This document shows, piece by piece, positions 26,693 through 36,259 of a stretch of 64,000 bases of DNA. The notes below the pieces were generated by a model. That model had not been told where the DNA came from. It did no database searches and worked only from the letters and a program-made list of their open reading frames with translations. The number at the start of each line of letters is the position of its first letter. Positions within the stretch are counted from its first letter, which is position 1. The stretch spans positions 20,400 through 84,399 of the forward strand of contig JABHDC010000124.1 of NCBI GenBank assembly GCA_018673255.1. The letters are read 5' to 3'. The stretch comes from Gemmatimonadota bacterium (GTDB taxonomy: Bacteria > Latescibacterota > UBA2968 > UBA8231). Both the position numbers and the translations under genes were made by a program.

Positions 26693-29600
26693 ATGATACT
26701 GAATCTGCTAGTAATGGGAGCCATAGGGCTCGCGGCGACGATGAGTACGCGCTACTTCTCGCCGCAGGAGTTGCTCGACCGCTTCGAGAAAGGCCAGAGA
26801 GTCTACGCCCTGGGAGATTACACCAAGGCCGTCGACCACTATCACGCCATCATTGCCACCCAGAGCAATGTCACCATCGATGTCGAGCAGGTGGCCGTCA
26901 ACGTAGACGAGTTCATCCTGCCCATCCGTGTGGCCGCTACTTACCAACTCGCCAACGCCCACAACAAGCTGGGACTGGAAAAGCTCGAGCGCTCGGAGAT
27001 CCTGCGGCACGAGAAAAATGAAGTACTCGCGCAGGAGCGCTATGAGGAGGCGCTTCAGGATCTTGACATCAGCCATGATTACTTCAGCCAACTCGCCAAC
27101 AACGAATCGGTGGGTGTGCGCACCCGCGTTATGGCGCAGTTCCAGATGCTGGAGACGGCGTACCAGCTGAAGCGCTACAAGCAGGTCGTAGAGCAGGGGC
27201 AGGCGTTCCTTGGGACCTTTCCCAACAGCGTGTATGAGTCCTCGGTGAACTACAACATGGCGTGGTCGAGCTTCGAGTTGGAGCAGTATCCGGAGGCCAT
27301 TGGATACTACGAGCAGGTCCTGTTCCTCTCACCGCGAGGCTCTAACTCGGACCGCGCTTTGGTGCAGATGGCGGCATGTTATCGCCGTCTGGGGAACTTT
27401 GATGCCGCTCTTGCGAGCCTCGATCGGCTGATCGCACGGTACGACTTCAGCGAGATGTCGGAGCAGGAACTGATCGAGATGGCGAGCCTCAAGCTCAAGG
27501 GAATCATCACAGAGACGACCCGAGAGCTGGTGGCGAGCGCCCAGCTGACGAAGGGCGACATCCTGGCGGAGCAGGGCCAGGTGGATGAGGCCCTGGCGGT
27601 CTACGCCGTGGTCCCGGAGCGATATGAAGCCGAGGCCCGTCTGGTACAGGCCGCCTATATCCGCCAGGCCGAGCTCATCCACAAGGAGCGTGGTACCGAG
27701 GCGGCGATTGTGGCCTACAAGGGCGCGATCGAGGACGTGGACGACAAGGTATTTCAGGCGCAGGCCCAACTCACCCTGGCCGCACTGCTGTTTGACGAGG
27801 CCAGATTTGTCGAGGCCGGCGACGAGTACGGCATCTATTTGTTGGCGTACAGCAACGTGGCGGCTCGGATCGGTTTCAGGCGAGACAAGGCACTATTCCG
27901 CATCGGTCAGTGCCACCAGGCGCACGGCCAACAGATTCGGCCCGACGACCCCGAGGCGAGCCGCAGCTCCTTCATGCAGTCCCTCGAGCAGTATCGCCTC
28001 ATGATCGCTGAGCACGAGCAGAGCACTCTGGTCGCTGATGCCCTCTTCGGGATTGGGATCTCCTCTCAGGGCCTGGAGGACCGCGCCGCCGCCAGGGTGG
28101 CCTACGAGGAGTTGCTGGAACGATTCCCCGACCATCAGATCGCCCCCAGGGCGTGGGCCCAGTTGGCGCGCATGGACTACGAGGAAGGTGACTTGGAGCG
28201 GGCCAGGGACATCTACCAGTCGATCCTGGATGGTGACGGTGACGCAGGACAGCGAAACTCCATCAGGATGGAGTTGGGAATCACGCACCGTCGCCTGGGA
28301 GACGCGGCGGCAGCCATCAAAGCCTTTGCGGCCGTTGATCCGAGCTTCCCCCATTGGAGCAAGACCCAGATCGAGTTGGCCCAACTCTACTCCTCAGTGG
28401 GCGAAGTGGACCGGGCACAGCAGGTACTGGACCTCACCCAGGAGAAAGTTGGCGACGGCGCGCTGAGCGGCCGGCTTCGTCACATGAAGGGCAAGCTGCT
28501 CTACGACGAGAGGCGTTTTCCGCAGGCTATCGAGGAGTTCGGCCTGTCGCTGAACCAGGCACAGGACCCTGACATCGTCACCAGCTCCCTCTTCAGCCGT
28601 GGAGCCTCCTACTACGAGCTCGCCCGTGTGCAGGATGCCGCAGGTGACTCCAATGTGGCGCGCGTGAACTACGAGGCGTCTATGACCGACATGCAGGCGC
28701 TGTTGCAGAAGGACATTCCCGCCAACATGCGGGATGGCGCCTTCCGCACCCTGGGTGCCGTGATGATCCGTCTGGACCTCGCGCGCGATGCCTCTCAGTA
28801 CTACCAGGAGCTCATCGATGGCAGTGACGATCCCCAGGAGGGCGCTACCTTCCTGATGCTGCTGACCGAGCTCTACTACGATATGCGGGATTTCGCCCAA
28901 GCGGAGACCGTCGCCCGCCGCCTGCTGACGCACGAATTCGAAGACGACAACTCCGCCGGCTACTACCGGCGTGAGAGGGCCTATTCCATCATCGGTAACG
29001 CGTTGCTGGAGCAGAAGAAACACCTGGCCGCAGCAGACATCTTCGCCCAAGGTCTGGAGCGCTATCCGAGCTCCGGTGAGAGCGCCAACATGGCGTTCTC
29101 CGTGGCTCTGGCACGCTTCAGCGGCGGAGAGTACGAGTCGGCCCTCGAGGGCTTCAAGTCCTATCTCGAAGGCTTCCCCAACGACCACAACCGCATCCAC
29201 GGCGAGTACTACCTGGCCCACTCGCACCAGGTGCTGACGCAGTTCGAGGACGCAGCCCGAGAGTTTGCCGAGCTTGCCGACCGCCACCCCGACAGCAATT
29301 ACGATGAAGAAGCCCTCTTCCTGGCCGGCGAGAATCACTACAACCTGCGCGATTTCGCCTCCTCGGCTGCGGCTTACCAGAAGTTGCTGGCGAAGTACCC
29401 GACGGGGCGACACGCCGGTCCGGCGACCTACGCTTTGGCCTGGTCGTTCTTTGAGCAAGAGATGATGGAGGAAGGGGTCGGCGCCATGCGGACACTGGTG
29501 CGCGACTATCCTGAAAGCGAGTTCGCGGCCAAGGCACAGTTCACCGTGGGCGACTTCCATTACAACCTGCGTGAGTATGAGCAAGCCTTGGGTGCGTACA

Positions 29601-29962
29601 GCCACCTGCTGGACCAGTACGCGGACTCCGAGGAGGCGCCGCGCGCCCGCACTCTCGTGGCTGAGTTGAACGAGATCGGCGCTACCTTTGAGTACGCGAC
29701 GATCATGAAGCTCTTCGAGGACCAGCAGTATGATGAGGCGATCACCGGGTTCGAGCAGATCACTCTCAAATACGCTGGCACGTACACTGAGTTGGCAGCA
29801 TACTGCAATCAGGGACTCGCTTACGAGATCACGCGGCGGTGGAAGCAAGCAGCCGACAGCTACGAGCAAGTCCTTGAGAAGGGAGGCGACGACCTACAGA
29901 GCGCCGACGTTGTGAGTTTTGCCAAGAGTCACCGAGACTGGATCGTCGAAAACCGGTTGTAG
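26693..29962 (+). CDS. Very long TPR protein of the envelope
   Basis: 1089 aa. A hydrophobic N-terminus (about 1-18) is followed by about 25 TPR/TPR-like helical pairs to the end. Examples are MAWSSFELEQYPEAIGYYEQVL, VAYEELLERFPDHQIAPRAWAQLARMDYEEGD and ALGAYSHLLDQYADSEEAPRA. The repeats resemble YbgF/CpoB and BamD-like domains that accompany Tol-Pal and ExbB/ExbD systems. It precedes ExbB by 29 bp, so it is likely its periplasmic scaffold or partner. The exact start is uncertain (26693, 26714 or 26741). Confidence 0.82.
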   Translation: MILNLLVMGAIGLAATMSTRYFSPQELLDRFEKGQRVYALGDYTKAVDHYHAIIATQSNVTIDVEQVAVNVDEFILPIRVAATYQLANAHNKLGLEKLERSEILRHEKNEVLAQERYEEALQDLDISHDYFSQLANNESVGVRTRVMAQFQMLETAYQLKRYKQVVEQGQAFLGTFPNSVYESSVNYNMAWSSFELEQYPEAIGYYEQVLFLSPRGSNSDRALVQMAACYRRLGNFDAALASLDRLIARYDFSEMSEQELIEMASLKLKGIITETTRELVASAQLTKGDILAEQGQVDEALAVYAVVPERYEAEARLVQAAYIRQAELIHKERGTEAAIVAYKGAIEDVDDKVFQAQAQLTLAALLFDEARFVEAGDEYGIYLLAYSNVAARIGFRRDKALFRIGQCHQAHGQQIRPDDPEASRSSFMQSLEQYRLMIAEHEQSTLVADALFGIGISSQGLEDRAAARVAYEELLERFPDHQIAPRAWAQLARMDYEEGDLERARDIYQSILDGDGDAGQRNSIRMELGITHRRLGDAAAAIKAFAAVDPSFPHWSKTQIELAQLYSSVGEVDRAQQVLDLTQEKVGDGALSGRLRHMKGKLLYDERRFPQAIEEFGLSLNQAQDPDIVTSSLFSRGASYYELARVQDAAGDSNVARVNYEASMTDMQALLQKDIPANMRDGAFRTLGAVMIRLDLARDASQYYQELIDGSDDPQEGATFLMLLTELYYDMRDFAQAETVARRLLTHEFEDDNSAGYYRRERAYSIIGNALLEQKKHLAAADIFAQGLERYPSSGESANMAFSVALARFSGGEYESALEGFKSYLEGFPNDHNRIHGEYYLAHSHQVLTQFEDAAREFAELADRHPDSNYDEEALFLAGENHYNLRDFASSAAAYQKLLAKYPTGRHAGPATYALAWSFFEQEMMEEGVGAMRTLVRDYPESEFAAKAQFTVGDFHYNLREYEQALGAYSHLLDQYADSEEAPRARTLVAELNEIGATFEYATIMKLFEDQQYDEAITGFEQITLKYAGTYTELAAYCNQGLAYEITRRWKQAADSYEQVLEKGGDDLQSADVVSFAKSHRDWIVENRL

Positions 29963-29991
29963 CCGAAGGTAAGGTTCCGGAGAGAGAGACA

Positions 29992-30657
29992 ATGGAGCAG
30001 AATTTCATATTAGACGCGTTTTTTAAGGGCGGGACCATGATGTGGCCCCTGCTTATATGCTCGCTGATGGCCCTTGGGGTGATCATAGAGCGGCTGTGGA
30101 CCCTGTTCCGAGTGCCTGACGAGGCCGCGGCCGAGGCGCAGCTCACCGAGGCCGAACAGGTACTTTCGAGCCAGAGTGAAGAGGCCCTGGTCGAGCACCT
30201 GCGTCAGCATAGCGGGGTGATCAACTATGTCATGGCAGCGGTCCTCAAGCGCTACGACTCTCTGATTCTTGAGAATCGGAAGGACATTGAGGACATGCGC
30301 CAGGAGCTGATCCTGGCTACCGAGGAAGCAGGGGTCGACTATCTGGGACGCCTGCTCAACGCCTTGGGCACGATCGGGACCCTGTCCCCCCTGATGGGCC
30401 TTTTGGGGACCATTCTCGGCATGATCCGCGCATTCGACGCGATCGCTCGCTCCGGAGCCGGTGATCCGGCGGCTGTGGCCAACGGTATCTCTGAAGCGCT
30501 GATCACCACAGCCACCGGTCTTATCGTGGCCATCCCGACCATCGCTTTCCATCGCTATCTGTCAGCGCGGGCGGACAAGGTCTACAAGAGCATCGAGCTC
30601 TACTGTCACGCCTTCGGCAATACCTTGCTGACGCGGTTTCAAGGCGAGCAGAAGTAG
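29992..30657 (+). CDS. exbB: ExbB/TolQ/MotA-family proton channel subunit
   Basis: A 221-aa inner-membrane protein with three membrane segments: about 15-35, then the paired helices at about 120-145 (GTIGTLSPLMGLLGTILGMI) and 160-185 (TTATGLIVAIPTIAF). The glycine-rich LGTILGM and TATGL motifs are those of the ExbB/TolQ pore; the pore threonine is present. GGAGAGAG lies upstream of the ATG. It heads the motor genes exbB-exbD-exbD after the long TPR gene. It would form the pentamer of a 5:2 proton-driven motor. Confidence 0.92.
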   Translation: MEQNFILDAFFKGGTMMWPLLICSLMALGVIIERLWTLFRVPDEAAAEAQLTEAEQVLSSQSEEALVEHLRQHSGVINYVMAAVLKRYDSLILENRKDIEDMRQELILATEEAGVDYLGRLLNALGTIGTLSPLMGLLGTILGMIRAFDAIARSGAGDPAAVANGISEALITTATGLIVAIPTIAFHRYLSARADKVYKSIELYCHAFGNTLLTRFQGEQK

Positions 30658-30692
30658 CAGGCCTTGTTGACTAGCAAACCAGAGTAGGGTTC

Positions 30693-31115
30693 ATGGCACG
30701 AATCAGACGCGATCGGAGCGGGACGGGACGGTTCCAGACCGTGGAGAAGATCGATCTCACCCCGTTGATCAACTGCATGTTCCTGCTGCTGATCTTTTTC
30801 ATGGTGGCGACCACTTTCATCAATCCGAAGGGCATCAGCGTGGACTTGCCGAGTGGTCAGGCCGACTCGGCGCGCGCGACCAAGGACATGAATGTGGTCA
30901 TCGGCCGTGACGGGACGATCCAGATCAATGGTGAGCTCACGCGGAAGGATGAACTGGCGGCCAAGATCCATGCGGTGATCGAGGCAGACAACACCAAGAA
31001 CGCAATCCTCGAGGCTGATCGGTCGGTGCTGCATCGCCAGGTCATCGAGGTCGTCGATATCGCCCGGGGTCAGGGCATCGAAGGCATCGCGTTTGCCAAG
31101 GGCGCAGAGCACTAA
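30693..31115 (+). CDS. ExbD/TolR-family protein lacking the proton-carrying Asp
   Basis: A 140-aa single-span protein: cytoplasmic N-terminus, one helix at about 24-42 and a periplasmic domain (DLPSGQAD, HRQVIEVVDIARGQG). In ExbD/TolR the helix begins TP(L/F)(V/I)D with the essential aspartate (E. coli ExbD Asp25). Here the helix reads LTPLINCMFLLL: the codon is AAC, so residue 27 is asparagine. The rest of the protein is intact, so it is not simply broken. It lies 35 bp after exbB and one base before the second exbD. A partner of the second ExbD in a heterodimer is likely. Confidence 0.9.
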   Translation: MARIRRDRSGTGRFQTVEKIDLTPLINCMFLLLIFFMVATTFINPKGISVDLPSGQADSARATKDMNVVIGRDGTIQINGELTRKDELAAKIHAVIEADNTKNAILEADRSVLHRQVIEVVDIARGQGIEGIAFAKGAEH

Positions 31116-31116
31116 C

Positions 31117-31548
31117 ATGGGTCGCCAGAGAAAGTCGCTGGGAGCAGAGGCCAACAAGGCCGAGATCGAGCTAACACCGCTCATCGACGCCGTGTTCCTG
31201 CTGCTCATTTTCTTCATGACGACGACGGTCTTCGTGAGGTCCACCCAGATACAGGTGGAACTGCCGGAGGCGACACACTACGACCGATTGGAGCCCGAAA
31301 AGAAGCTCAATCTGCGAGTTTCGGCGGAGGGCGAGGTCGAGCTCAATGGCAGGCTGACTGCCATGGGTGAGCTACGTACGTGGCTCGAAAGCGAGAAAGT
31401 GCGTACGGGATCGTCGACATTGATCATCACAGCCGATGCCGACACGCCCCACGGTTTCGTTATCGACGCCATGGAAGTGGCCGTCATGGCCGGAATTGCC
31501 AAGATCGACATTGAGACCGACGAACCCCCGAAGGCCCAGGAGCCCTGA
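31117..31548 (+). CDS. ExbD/TolR-family protein with intact Asp
   Basis: A 143-aa single-span protein with helix ELTPLIDAVFLLLIFFM (about 18-34) and the essential aspartate at residue 24. The periplasmic part carries the TolR-like dimerisation fold (LIITADADTPHGFVIDAMEVAVMAGI). ATG 31117 follows the upstream stop by one base and puts the helix at the usual distance from the N-terminus. It pairs with the Asn-bearing ExbD at 30693; together with ExbB they form an envelope energy-transducing motor. Confidence 0.9.
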   Translation: MGRQRKSLGAEANKAEIELTPLIDAVFLLLIFFMTTTVFVRSTQIQVELPEATHYDRLEPEKKLNLRVSAEGEVELNGRLTAMGELRTWLESEKVRTGSSTLIITADADTPHGFVIDAMEVAVMAGIAKIDIETDEPPKAQEP

Positions 31549-31551
31549 GCT

Positions 31552-32325
31552 GTGTCCGAGACTCGAAGCACTGTGATTGGTGCGCTGGCCCTGTTGTCGC
31601 TGGCGCTCTTGACGGGCTGCGCGGGACTGATCCCGCCTGAGCTCGTGCACCGCATGCACATGGATCCCCTGGTGCCCGAAGGTCGGGGTGACTACTACGT
31701 CGATCTGGAGGACAGTTCCTTCGTCTTCAGCGTCGAGGGTGCCCTGATCAGGGTGGAGCATCTGAACGACCAGGAACTCGACCTTGATTACCCGCCTCTC
31801 TGGGATGGTAAGCACGTCAATCCCTATACATCTGGTGAGGTAGATCCGGATGTAGGGTACGCCCCTCCCATTTTCACTGTCTTCCGGGTGACGGTCACTA
31901 ACAACACCTACTCGAAGATCGAGTTTGATCCGGCTGGTGCGGTCGTGCATACCGATGTCGGTGAGCGGCTCACGTTTTACGATGCCAGTCGTGGCAGTGA
32001 CAGCCCGAACAACTTCCGGAAGTACTACCGTGTCGAGCTCGGAATCTCCGGCCAGGAGAAGAACCTGGCTCTGGAACGTATGGGGACGGTGTACAAGACC
32101 GCCTATCATCGTGCCCGGCCGGTCTTCCGGGGCGACACACACTCGGGCCTGATCGCCTTCGATCCAGTGTCCCAGGACGTGCGGGAGATCACCCTGACCA
32201 TCAGTGACTTCATTCTCTCCTTCGACTCCAACGACAACCCCGAGGAAACGGTCGACTGCGAGTTCCGATTCAAGGTGGATCAGCAGATCGTCGAGCCGGC
32301 CCTTGAGGACGAGTCGTCGAGTTGA
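31552..32325 (+). CDS. Outer-membrane lipoprotein, paralog B
   Basis: A 257-aa lipoprotein from a GTG three bases after the second exbD, with lipobox LTGC (about residue 23). The mature part begins HRMHMDPLVPEGRGDYYVDLEDSS and resembles the 19726 product, including GYAPPIF and the C-terminal DFILSFDS. This copy is in the exbB-exbD-exbD operon, whereas the other copy follows the large outer-membrane paralog A. This suggests that lipoprotein and motor act together. Function unknown. Confidence 0.78.
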   Translation: MSETRSTVIGALALLSLALLTGCAGLIPPELVHRMHMDPLVPEGRGDYYVDLEDSSFVFSVEGALIRVEHLNDQELDLDYPPLWDGKHVNPYTSGEVDPDVGYAPPIFTVFRVTVTNNTYSKIEFDPAGAVVHTDVGERLTFYDASRGSDSPNNFRKYYRVELGISGQEKNLALERMGTVYKTAYHRARPVFRGDTHSGLIAFDPVSQDVREITLTISDFILSFDSNDNPEETVDCEFRFKVDQQIVEPALEDESSS

Positions 32326-32542
32326 GGCCTGCCGCCGCGTAGCCTCGCCGCCGCCGTACGGCCGGCCTCGGTCGTCGCCTATCTGAGTTGCGGCGACCTA
32401 TTCGAATCGCTTTCGCCCAATTGCTGACCAAACGGATCGGATCGCGTACCCCGCGGGTGTTCGCGGCAGGTACACGCGGCGCCTGGCGTCCAGAGGTCGG
32501 GCGAGATGCGGGGCGGACCTTTTACGACCTGAGAAGGGAACT

Positions 32543-34204
32543 GTGACGATGGATCGCAGATGGATGCTGTTGGTGGGTGTCGTACTGGCCGGATGCGGAC
32601 CGCAGGCTGGAGATTCCACATTGCTTGCTCGTGTGGGAGACACCCGCATCGTCATGGATGATCTCCAGCGACTGGCCGATCGCCTGGCTGCACAGACCGA
32701 GGGCAAGGCGGACCCTGCCATCGACTACCGGGATCAGCTGCAAACACTCGTGGACCGCGAAGTGCTGCTGCTGGAGGCCCAATCGCGCGCGCTGGACATG
32801 GATACGCTGGTGCAGGGCAGGCTGGCCGTCCACGAGGAGGAAGCCCTGGTCCGCGAGATGCTGCACCGCCAGGTGACCGCCAGGCTGACGATCACCCCCG
32901 AGGAGGTGGAGGGCGAATATGAGCGAGGTGGCTGGGGCGAAGAGACCCGGTGCATGGAGATTTTCGTCTCGACGCAGCCCCGGGTTGAGACCGTCCGAGA
33001 CAGCATTGCTGCGGGCACTGACTTCGCCGAGATCGGGCGTCTCTACTCTGAGGACCGCCTGTTCAAGATTCCCGTGGGGTCTCCTCAGTTCACAGTCTAC
33101 GCTCCCAAGGACCCGCCGCGCCGGATCGCCGAGGCGGTCTCCGATCTGCCGGTGGGCACAGTAGCCGGACCCCTGGATGTGCCGGAGGGCTATATCTTCG
33201 CCAAGGTCCTGGAACGACGCCGCGTGACGCTCGAGGAGGCCGAGTCGAAGGTCACCAAGTGGCTGCAGGGGGCCAAGCGCGAAGCCCTGCGCGACATGTA
33301 CTACATCTCGCTGCAGAACAGCTTTGGCCTGGAGCTCGACCGGCAGGGCATGGACCTGCTCATGCGGTGCCTCCAGGACGCGAGGATTGCGGCCGAGCTG
33401 TCCGAGGACCAGAAGCGCCACCCGGTGTACACCTACAAGGGTGGTGCGATGGAGGTTGGGGAGGTCCTGTCCGACATTCTTGGCGCGGCCGAACGCCGAC
33501 CCGGCGTGGAGGAGGGTGCGATCTCCGAAAAGCTGCGCAAGGTTCTGCGACGCCGATTGGTTCTTCTCGACGCTCGGCTGCAGGGACTCGATCAGGAAGA
33601 GGGCTTCACGCGCTGGGCGAGTGGGCGAACGGCGGACTTGATGATCGGCCGGCTGCACTCCATGGTGTTGGATGAGGAGCCCGCGGTCACCGAGCAGGAC
33701 ATTCAGAGCCAGTATGAGAAGATGAAGGATCGTCTGCAGCGGCCCGGCATTGCCCGGGTCCTCGACTTGTTGGTACGCGATCCGGACCGGGCCCACGCGT
33801 TGCGGCAAGAGATCGAGGGAGGCGCGGACATGGCCGATCTGATCGCTCGCCACGGAACTCGCCCGGGCAGCACCGATGGCGTGATCCAGGTCCACGACAG
33901 TGAGACGGGTGCATATGGGGAAGAGTGGCTAAAGGCCGTCATGAGTGCACCGCTGGGCGAGCTGCAGGGACCGATCAAGGGGAGCGATGGATTCTCCCTC
34001 TTCAAGGTTCTGGAGCGGGAGCAGCGAAGCTACTATACCCTCGAGAACCCGCGGATCCTCAAATCCGTGCGCCGGGCGCTGATGGAGTCGCGGGAGCGCA
34101 CCTCGTTCAACGAGTTTGTCGAGCGACTGCGGACGCAGCACGCGGACCGGATCGAGGTGTTCGACCGGAATCTGGCGGCCTGGGAAGACGAACGCCGGCA
34201 GTAG
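32543..34204 (+). CDS. Parvulin/SurA-like peptidyl-prolyl isomerase lipoprotein
   Basis: About 553 aa, lipobox LAGC (about residue 18). The early ARVGDTRIVMDDL segment is typical of SurA/PrsA N-terminal domains. It is followed by helices (YRDQLQTLVDREVLLLEA). Two parvulin-like modules follow: about 135-215 (TDFAEIGRLYSED then ISEAVSDLPVGTVAGPL-like residues) and about 395-470 (ADMADLIARHG then GELQGPIKGSDGFSLFKV). The second lacks several usual hydrophobic-core residues, so the chaperone role may dominate. GTG 32543 or ATG 32549 starts. Probably folds the neighbouring outer-membrane proteins in the periplasm. Confidence 0.78.
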   Translation: MTMDRRWMLLVGVVLAGCGPQAGDSTLLARVGDTRIVMDDLQRLADRLAAQTEGKADPAIDYRDQLQTLVDREVLLLEAQSRALDMDTLVQGRLAVHEEEALVREMLHRQVTARLTITPEEVEGEYERGGWGEETRCMEIFVSTQPRVETVRDSIAAGTDFAEIGRLYSEDRLFKIPVGSPQFTVYAPKDPPRRIAEAVSDLPVGTVAGPLDVPEGYIFAKVLERRRVTLEEAESKVTKWLQGAKREALRDMYYISLQNSFGLELDRQGMDLLMRCLQDARIAAELSEDQKRHPVYTYKGGAMEVGEVLSDILGAAERRPGVEEGAISEKLRKVLRRRLVLLDARLQGLDQEEGFTRWASGRTADLMIGRLHSMVLDEEPAVTEQDIQSQYEKMKDRLQRPGIARVLDLLVRDPDRAHALRQEIEGGADMADLIARHGTRPGSTDGVIQVHDSETGAYGEEWLKAVMSAPLGELQGPIKGSDGFSLFKVLEREQRSYYTLENPRILKSVRRALMESRERTSFNEFVERLRTQHADRIEVFDRNLAAWEDERRQ

Positions 34205-34278
34205 AAGCGAGGCATCGTCTACCGCTGTCATTGGGAAGCGCGTGACCCATCGTCGTCGCACGACACCCGCTCGGGTCG

Positions 34279-36081
34279 TCAGAACTCGTACAGTATCAGT
34301 CCCCGGATATCTTCCTCTAGCATCTCCCCGTTCTCAGGCAGTCGGTCTCTCAGCCTCCGGGCCTCCTCGTCTCTGCCGGCCACGACGTGGAGGCGGTACA
34401 GGCTCTCCCACAGACGTGGATCATCGATCCCCAAAATGGTCAGCTCTCGCAACGCCTCCATGGCCTCATCGTAGCGTCCGAGATTGGCGTACATCAGGGC
34501 CAGGTTGTTGCGGGCCGAGACGCTGAAGCGGTTGAGGGTTGCCGCCTGGCGGAACTCTGCGAAGGCATCCTCGTGACGTCGCTGCTTGATCAGCCAGGCG
34601 CCGTAACTGATGTGGAGCTGATAGGTCTCCGGGAAGTTGGCATAGACCGACTGGATGTACTCGACATCCTGCCGCCTGATTCCCGGCAGGAGCTCATCCC
34701 CGTGCTCGCCGGTGGCGTCCGGTGATCGGAAGCCCGAGCGCCGGGCGAGATCGTTGTCGTAGCCCAGCTTCTGAAACATAGCGGTACGATACAGGGTCTC
34801 TAAGGTGTTGGCGGCCTTGATGCGGTCGACGAGGGTCGATCTCATCACGACCTCGGCGAAGCTGCTGTCCATGGTGGTGGCGAAGTGACGCTGCAGGATG
34901 AGGCCGGCCAACTCCCTGGCGAGCTCGTGATGGGCCGCCCGCGATGGGTGCACCTGATCCACGAAGATGTCGTTGCCTGCCACGCCCCCGGGAGACAGGC
35001 CATCAACGATGGGCTGCAGGTCGAGATACCCGCATCCTCCGTCTTGGCAGACCTCGCGCGCTACATGCCGGATGCCAGTGCTGGCCCGGAAGCGCAGTTG
35101 ATCGAGATCGCAGGCACGCACGAAGTATTCCCGGGCCCTCTGATCCAGCCCACGCTGCAACAGGGTCTTGCCGAGGGCATAACTCTCCAGGGCGTCCTCG
35201 ACCGCCATCGCCGCGGGAAGAGGCTGGCTCGAAGCGAACAGACGGTCCAGTCGATCGGTCAGATCGTCTCGGTCGGACTGGCCGCTGGGATTCCCTGAGC
35301 GGAAGGGCGGGAAGTCGCGCAGGTTACGCGCCACACCCAGGATCAGAACCTCGGCCTGTGCGCTTGAAAAGGCCTTGACGATGGCCTCCAGGTTTCGTCG
35401 ATAGGCCATCAGGGTCGCCTCGTATCGCTCGCCACCCAGAGGGGTACCTGGTACGTTGGACATGATCTCCAGAAGGGAGGCCGGTGGGCCGCTGTGGGCG
35501 AGGGAGAGCAGCTGCTTGATGGTCTGGTAGATGCGTAGGTGGGATGCCAACTGGTTGAGCTGGAACAAGGGACTGGTGGGCGAGGCGCTGCCACCGATGC
35601 CCAGAAACTCGTTGTGGCCGAAGTACACCAGCACCAGGTCGGGACTGAGTTCGGCGACCTCCCGGGCCATGTCGAGGCCCACATAGCTGGTGATCGCCGA
35701 CATGGAGAGGTTGATGACCTCACATCGGATGCCGGCCCGAGTAAGCATCTGCTCCAGTTGGAAGGGGAAGGCCTCGGTGGCCCCGTACGGGAATCCCTGA
35801 CTGGTGGACTCACCCAGTACGAAGATTCTGAAGGTCCCGGGCTGCTTGTGCCGCTCGAAGAGAACCGATTTTCCGGGCGTGGGAATGCTCGGAAGCAGAC
35901 GGGGGTAATACTGGTTCGCGAAGCGGCTATTGAGGTAGAGGAGCTCTTGTTGCGAGTGGCCACCGGAGAGGAAGAGGCGGTGACTGTGCCCGACGTCGAC
36001 CAGGCGCAGGAGTATCTCAACCAGGCAGAGCAGGAGAAGGCCGAAGAGAAGGCCGAAGACCGCTTTCCGCATACGGGTCAT
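34279..36081 (-). CDS. Membrane-anchored SGNH/GDSL hydrolase-like protein with TPR tail
   Basis: A 600-aa protein: N-terminal membrane helix (about 7-24), SGNH block I as GESTSQGFP (Ser nucleophile, about residue 92), block III as YFGHNEFLG (about 155) and block V as DQVHP (about 370) with the catalytic Asp and His. The C-terminal ~150 residues are TPR helices (FRQAATLNRFSVSARNNLALMYANLGRYDEA). The SGNH part resembles the acylhydrolases that act on glycan acyl groups. It is divergent from the CsgG-like lipoprotein gene at 36260. Confidence 0.82.
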   Translation of the reverse strand: MTRMRKAVFGLLFGLLLLCLVEILLRLVDVGHSHRLFLSGGHSQQELLYLNSRFANQYYPRLLPSIPTPGKSVLFERHKQPGTFRIFVLGESTSQGFPYGATEAFPFQLEQMLTRAGIRCEVINLSMSAITSYVGLDMAREVAELSPDLVLVYFGHNEFLGIGGSASPTSPLFQLNQLASHLRIYQTIKQLLSLAHSGPPASLLEIMSNVPGTPLGGERYEATLMAYRRNLEAIVKAFSSAQAEVLILGVARNLRDFPPFRSGNPSGQSDRDDLTDRLDRLFASSQPLPAAMAVEDALESYALGKTLLQRGLDQRAREYFVRACDLDQLRFRASTGIRHVAREVCQDGGCGYLDLQPIVDGLSPGGVAGNDIFVDQVHPSRAAHHELARELAGLILQRHFATTMDSSFAEVVMRSTLVDRIKAANTLETLYRTAMFQKLGYDNDLARRSGFRSPDATGEHGDELLPGIRRQDVEYIQSVYANFPETYQLHISYGAWLIKQRRHEDAFAEFRQAATLNRFSVSARNNLALMYANLGRYDEAMEALRELTILGIDDPRLWESLYRLHVVAGRDEEARRLRDRLPENGEMLEEDIRGLILYEF

Positions 36082-36259
36082 GACACGCGGGGCGGAACTG
36101 CTTGGTCGTCGGAGTCGAGGGGCAAGTTACAGATCATGCGAGGGGGGACAAAGTTGGTCCATGATAATAGCTTGGCTGGACAGCGCCGGCCAGTTGACGA
36201 GGCCCCCCGATGCTGGCATCTTCGAGATCTGCCCAACCCGCCCAGACTCCCCCGGCACG

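Noticed and set aside
28394..29869. 491-codon minus-strand open frame
   Set aside because: Antisense to the giant TPR gene, which has clear repeats in the plus direction; composition is a shadow.
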